64,000 bases of DNA from Rhodospirillaceae bacterium MC! (GTDB lineage Bacteria > Pseudomonadota > Alphaproteobacteria > MC1): assembly GCA_002632265.1 (NCBI GenBank), contig NQOV01000005.1, positions 246 to 64,245 of the forward strand, written 5' to 3'. Below, piece after piece: positions 62,301 to 64,000 of the stretch. Under the pieces are notes generated by a model. That model worked only from the letters and a program-made list of their open reading frames with translations, was not told the DNA's origin and did not search any database. The position numbers and the translations under genes were made by a program. Every line of letters starts with the position of its first letter. The stretch's first letter is position 1.

Positions 62301-63192
62301 CTCTAACTCTAACCAGAATAACAAGAGTAATATGAAGTCTCTTAATATCTTAGAAAGTAAACCTAAGGTGTTACTGCCCATATTTGTAGGGACAAACTGC
62401 GAATATGAAAGCTCGTATGCCTTTGAAAAACATGGAGCAAATGTCAATTCATTTATTTTCAAAACCCAAACACAAGCCGATATTACTCAATCCTTAGAAT
62501 ACTTTGCCAAAGAGTTAGAAACAGCAAACATCCTAATGTTATCGGGCGGATTCTCGTATTCTGATGAACCAAACGGTGCAGGCAGATACATGGCGAATGT
62601 GCTTTCCAACAAAATGGTGGCTAAAAAAATAGATGACTTTCTAGCTAAAGATAATCTTATCTTAGGCATATGTAACGGTTTCCAAGCTCTGATAAAAGCA
62701 GGACTTTTAGGACACACTCAAGAAAATACTAACTTTTCTAGAACGAGCGGACAAGCTACACTTTGTTATAATACCAACAATCGCCACATTGCCAAAATCA
62801 CTAAAACGCAAATCATTTCAAATACTTCCCCATGGCTTAGCAATATGGAAATCGGCGACGAACATTATATTCCCATATCCCACGGCGAAGGGCGTTTGGT
62901 TGCCAGTGATGAGCTAGTGGAAGATCTCTACAAGAATAATCAGATTGTAGCTTGTTATTCCTCTTCAGATGAGAGCCATATCTCACAGGCTAAAAATACC
63001 GCCCATGCACATATGCAAGCCTTTAATAATCCCAACGGATCAAGCTATAATATCGAAGCATTATCAAGTAAAGATGGAAAAATTCTAGGTAAAATGGCTC
63101 ATAGTGAGCGAGTCGGAGATAGTTTATACAAGAATTTCCCCAATTCTGTAGAACAAAACATTTTCATTAATGGTATTAATTATTTCAAATAA
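59308..63192 (+). CDS. purL: Phosphoribosylformylglycinamidine synthase, single-chain (PurL)
   Basis: 1294 aa single chain with synthetase and glutaminase fused. The N-terminus (MFIRLFVEKKDNFNVKAIQL, then GQFDQQSASA) resembles the clostridial/streptococcal second clade, not the ~740-aa PurL plus PurQ and PurS that alphaproteobacteria normally use. Synthetase motifs: MLDTYWSDHCRHTTF, FKNETHNHPTEIEPFGGAGT, GGDTGRDGIGGATGSS. A Gln/Asn/Ser-rich linker near residues 985-1010 precedes the glutaminase (nucleophile Cys in LGICNGFQ; ISHGEGR supplies the His). All active-site blocks look intact. Led by a purine riboswitch; probably acquired by transfer. Confidence 0.93.
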   Translation: MFIRLFVEKKDNFNVKAIQLQTEFKNYLNLDIKNLRIINCYEIYLENFKLSKDLIYNIFADIQQDDYFFDLHTSIDQNTQSIIASQYLDGQFDQQSASAIELWNLQDEIDEKYKNPLIKFSSIIVFDKQEQKTIDKIKNYYINEVESKEKIFSDVIETPANQIKENLAIGGFIDLDHGKLTELLNTYSLAMDIKDLEIIQEYFKNEQKRDPFEVELKMLDTYWSDHCRHTTFSTIINNVSFPKNQDTYGKYWDYYLDIRNKLKQNHKPITLMNMATIGSKYVKSKGGLKNWFVTNEINACTIKTKIKIKGQSKAKDWLIAFKNETHNHPTEIEPFGGAGTCLGGAIRDILSSRAFTYQAVRLSGASADLSPVIESKLLQHQIIYKSALGYSSYGNQIGLSTSQVHEFYHSGYVAKRMELGAVLGSCPLDSLNFQEPDKGDLVILIGGDTGRDGIGGATGSSKNHDHKSVETSSAEVQKGNPTEERKIQRLFKNPDFIKLIKKCNDMGAGGISVAIGEISNGVDIHLERVPLKYKNLSGMEIALSESQERMAIVINKQDLNAVIEFAHDENLKATNVATITNNGFLNMFYHQEQIVNLSYDFINTNGATFNTDIEFVAHKPCEDNQAITKIQDILTNPKYTAKNPTDIQATWQQIMSDINVSSQIPLMEMFDSMVGANTLLIPHGGKYQLSEEDASIHKINVPECENASAIAWGFNPYLAESSPLHGSQFALVDSILKLVSSGVKRDDIYLSLQEYFAKTSISNPQSWSQPTLSMLGALYVQAELNIGAIGGKDSMSGTFNNINVPPTLVSFAFASMENKDVLSSTINKPKNQDFEYIYLLKTPLNADLTPNLDEVSKNMDLVSNLIQKQSLSASKVVGTFGIAETIAKMSFGNLVGSQLDISHKELFEPNQSSMILVAKSNLADITSSDNLKLIGKTTNDSTIQIENQSINILDLVTSWQAGSVVKSEDTTQIIGEEQTKKLTHMLADKKNNQQANSNSNSNQNNKSNMKSLNILESKPKVLLPIFVGTNCEYESSYAFEKHGANVNSFIFKTQTQADITQSLEYFAKELETANILMLSGGFSYSDEPNGAGRYMANVLSNKMVAKKIDDFLAKDNLILGICNGFQALIKAGLLGHTQENTNFSRTSGQATLCYNTNNRHIAKITKTQIISNTSPWLSNMEIGDEHYIPISHGEGRLVASDELVEDLYKNNQIVACYSSSDESHISQAKNTAHAHMQAFNNPNGSSYNIEALSSKDGKILGKMAHSERVGDSLYKNFPNSVEQNIFINGINYFK

Positions 63193-63210
63193 TCTCAAAG
63201 GAGAACACAT

Positions 63211-63681
63211 ATGCAAGTTGCTATAATTGTTGGTAGTCATTCGGATAAAGATAAAATTACCCCTGCAATCAACACTCTAAAAAAATTCAATGTGGATTAT
63301 GAATGTTATGTAATTTCCGCTCATAGAGCGTTGAACTTACTAACATCAACCATTCACGAACTAGAAGAAAAAAATTGTCAAGTGATCATTGCTGGAGCTG
63401 GTCTAGCGGCTCATTTACCTGGTGTTATCGCTAGTCATACGATTATCCCTGTGGTTGGCGTGCCTGTAAATGTTAATCTTATGGGTCTGGACGCTTTACT
63501 TTCAATCGTCCAAATGCCTAAGGATATCCCAGTGGCTACCGTAGGTATAGATAACGCAAGCAACGGAGCATTACTCGCTTTACAGATCATCGCTTTAAAT
63601 GACAAGGAATTATCAAGCAAACTAAAAGAATTTAGAAAGAATCTACCTGCAGATAAAAATTATCAAAAAGTAGATTGGTAA
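63211..63681 (+). CDS. purE: N5-carboxyaminoimidazole ribonucleotide mutase
   Basis: 156 aa. The substrate loop is VGSHSDKD, followed by VISAHRAL (catalytic His), GAGLAAHLPGVIASHT and GVPVNVNLMGLDALLSIVQMP. These match the class I PurE family, which rearranges N5-CAIR to CAIR. RBS AAAGGAGA. It starts 18 bp after purL in the same operon. No purK is seen in the window; it may lie beyond. Confidence 0.94.
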   Translation: MQVAIIVGSHSDKDKITPAINTLKKFNVDYECYVISAHRALNLLTSTIHELEEKNCQVIIAGAGLAAHLPGVIASHTIIPVVGVPVNVNLMGLDALLSIVQMPKDIPVATVGIDNASNGALLALQIIALNDKELSSKLKEFRKNLPADKNYQKVDW

Positions 63682-63743
63682 TCTCTTTCCCCAACTATAA
63701 CATTTAATTTACTTAACTATAAAGACCATAAGGAATCATAATC

Positions 63744-64000
63744 ATGACAACTCCAACAAAAGCACAACAATTATACGAAGGCAAAGCCAAAACCGTATTC
63801 GCAACTAGCAATGACGATAATGTAATTATCTACTATAAGGATGACGCTACCGCAGGCAACGGAGCGAAACACAGTGTTATCGATGAAAAAGGAATCCTAA
63901 ATAATGATATCACAACCATTATCTTCCAAAAACTTCACGAACACAAAATTAAAACTCACTTCATCGAAAAACTAAACGAACGTGAACAACTTTGTGAAAA
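63744..64000 (+). CDS. purC: SAICAR synthetase (PurC), truncated by the window end
   Basis: The first 85 or so codons of an ORF starting ATGACAACTCC and running off the window. The N-terminus QQLYEGKAKTVFAT, followed by IIYYKDDATAGNGAKHSVIDEKG and LLNNDITT-type sequence (here ILNNDITTIIF), is diagnostic of PurC, which joins aspartate to CAIR. RBS AAGGAATC. Third gene of the riboswitch-led operon. Confidence 0.92.
   Translation, partial: MTTPTKAQQLYEGKAKTVFATSNDDNVIIYYKDDATAGNGAKHSVIDEKGILNNDITTIIFQKLHEHKIKTHFIEKLNEREQLCE

Overview
The window is a gene-dense, strongly AT-rich stretch of a bacterial chromosome and is best read as alphaproteobacterial. Three kinds of evidence point that way. 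It carries an ATP12-type F1-ATPase assembly chaperone and a Tim44-domain protein, both shared by alphaproteobacteria and mitochondria. It keeps recognisable alphaproteobacterial gene neighbourhoods: rarA–crcB–rluC–HAD–ATP12, and erpA next to argS followed by a SPOR protein. It also has a type 5 uracil-DNA glycosylase and a bactofilin/M23 pair. Low GC, relaxed synteny and degenerate metabolic paralogues suggest a host-associated lineage, but that is inference.

Layout. 0.1-9.8 kb: ATP12, HAD phosphatase, a giant AsmA-like protein, a pseudouridine synthase, two overlapping crcB fluoride-channel genes, rarA and mtnN. 10-14.8 kb (+): lysC and asd, a coupled mini-ORF plus a DUF475 membrane protein, and an M20 amidohydrolase. 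15-19.5 kb: smpB, bactofilin, M23 peptidase, then divergently pgpA, pncC and udg. 19.7-24.6 kb (-): an apparent operon of a TrpB-like and a TrpA-like protein that have lost catalytic residues, an O-antigen-ligase-like protein, an unlisted 51-aa membrane ORF, and a possible CbtA-like membrane protein. 25-38.6 kb: a second AsmA-like protein, mraY, SPOR protein, argS, erpA, a FemAB-like protein, a methyltransferase, rpmB and hemN. 38.8-49 kb: Tim44 protein, DUF1640-like coiled-coil protein, transketolase, transaldolase, a DeoR regulator and three tandem Bcr/CflA-type exporters. 49-56.8 kb: rlmE, acyltransferase, recA with an unusual tail, rodZ, and an EIIA-like–HPr–EI phosphotransferase. 57-64 kb: purine synthesis, with purH divergent from purL-purE-purC (purC cut by the window end).

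Main discoveries. (1) The purL-purE-purC leader contains a purine riboswitch aptamer of the guanine type (C at the specificity position), directly after a promoter and followed by two terminator hairpins. With the Firmicutes-like single-chain PurL, this suggests the whole unit was acquired by transfer. (2) At least nine loci carry a family of about 105-120 nt nested palindromes, single or in tandem arrays. Their stems and apical hairpins differ in sequence but keep one architecture through compensating changes, and in eight loci they abut or overlap the stop codon of a minus-strand gene. I recognise no described family. (3) The TrpB/TrpA-like pair lacks the PLP lysine and other active-site residues, yet both reading frames are intact.

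Smaller points: transaldolase, deoR and one exporter share an operator-like sequence just upstream of consensus promoters, which suggests a small sugar-linked regulon. The EIIA-like domain of the PTS protein lacks its phosphorylatable histidine. There are several tandem or perfectly palindromic non-coding sequences. I found no tRNA, rRNA, CRISPR array, insertion sequence or prophage.
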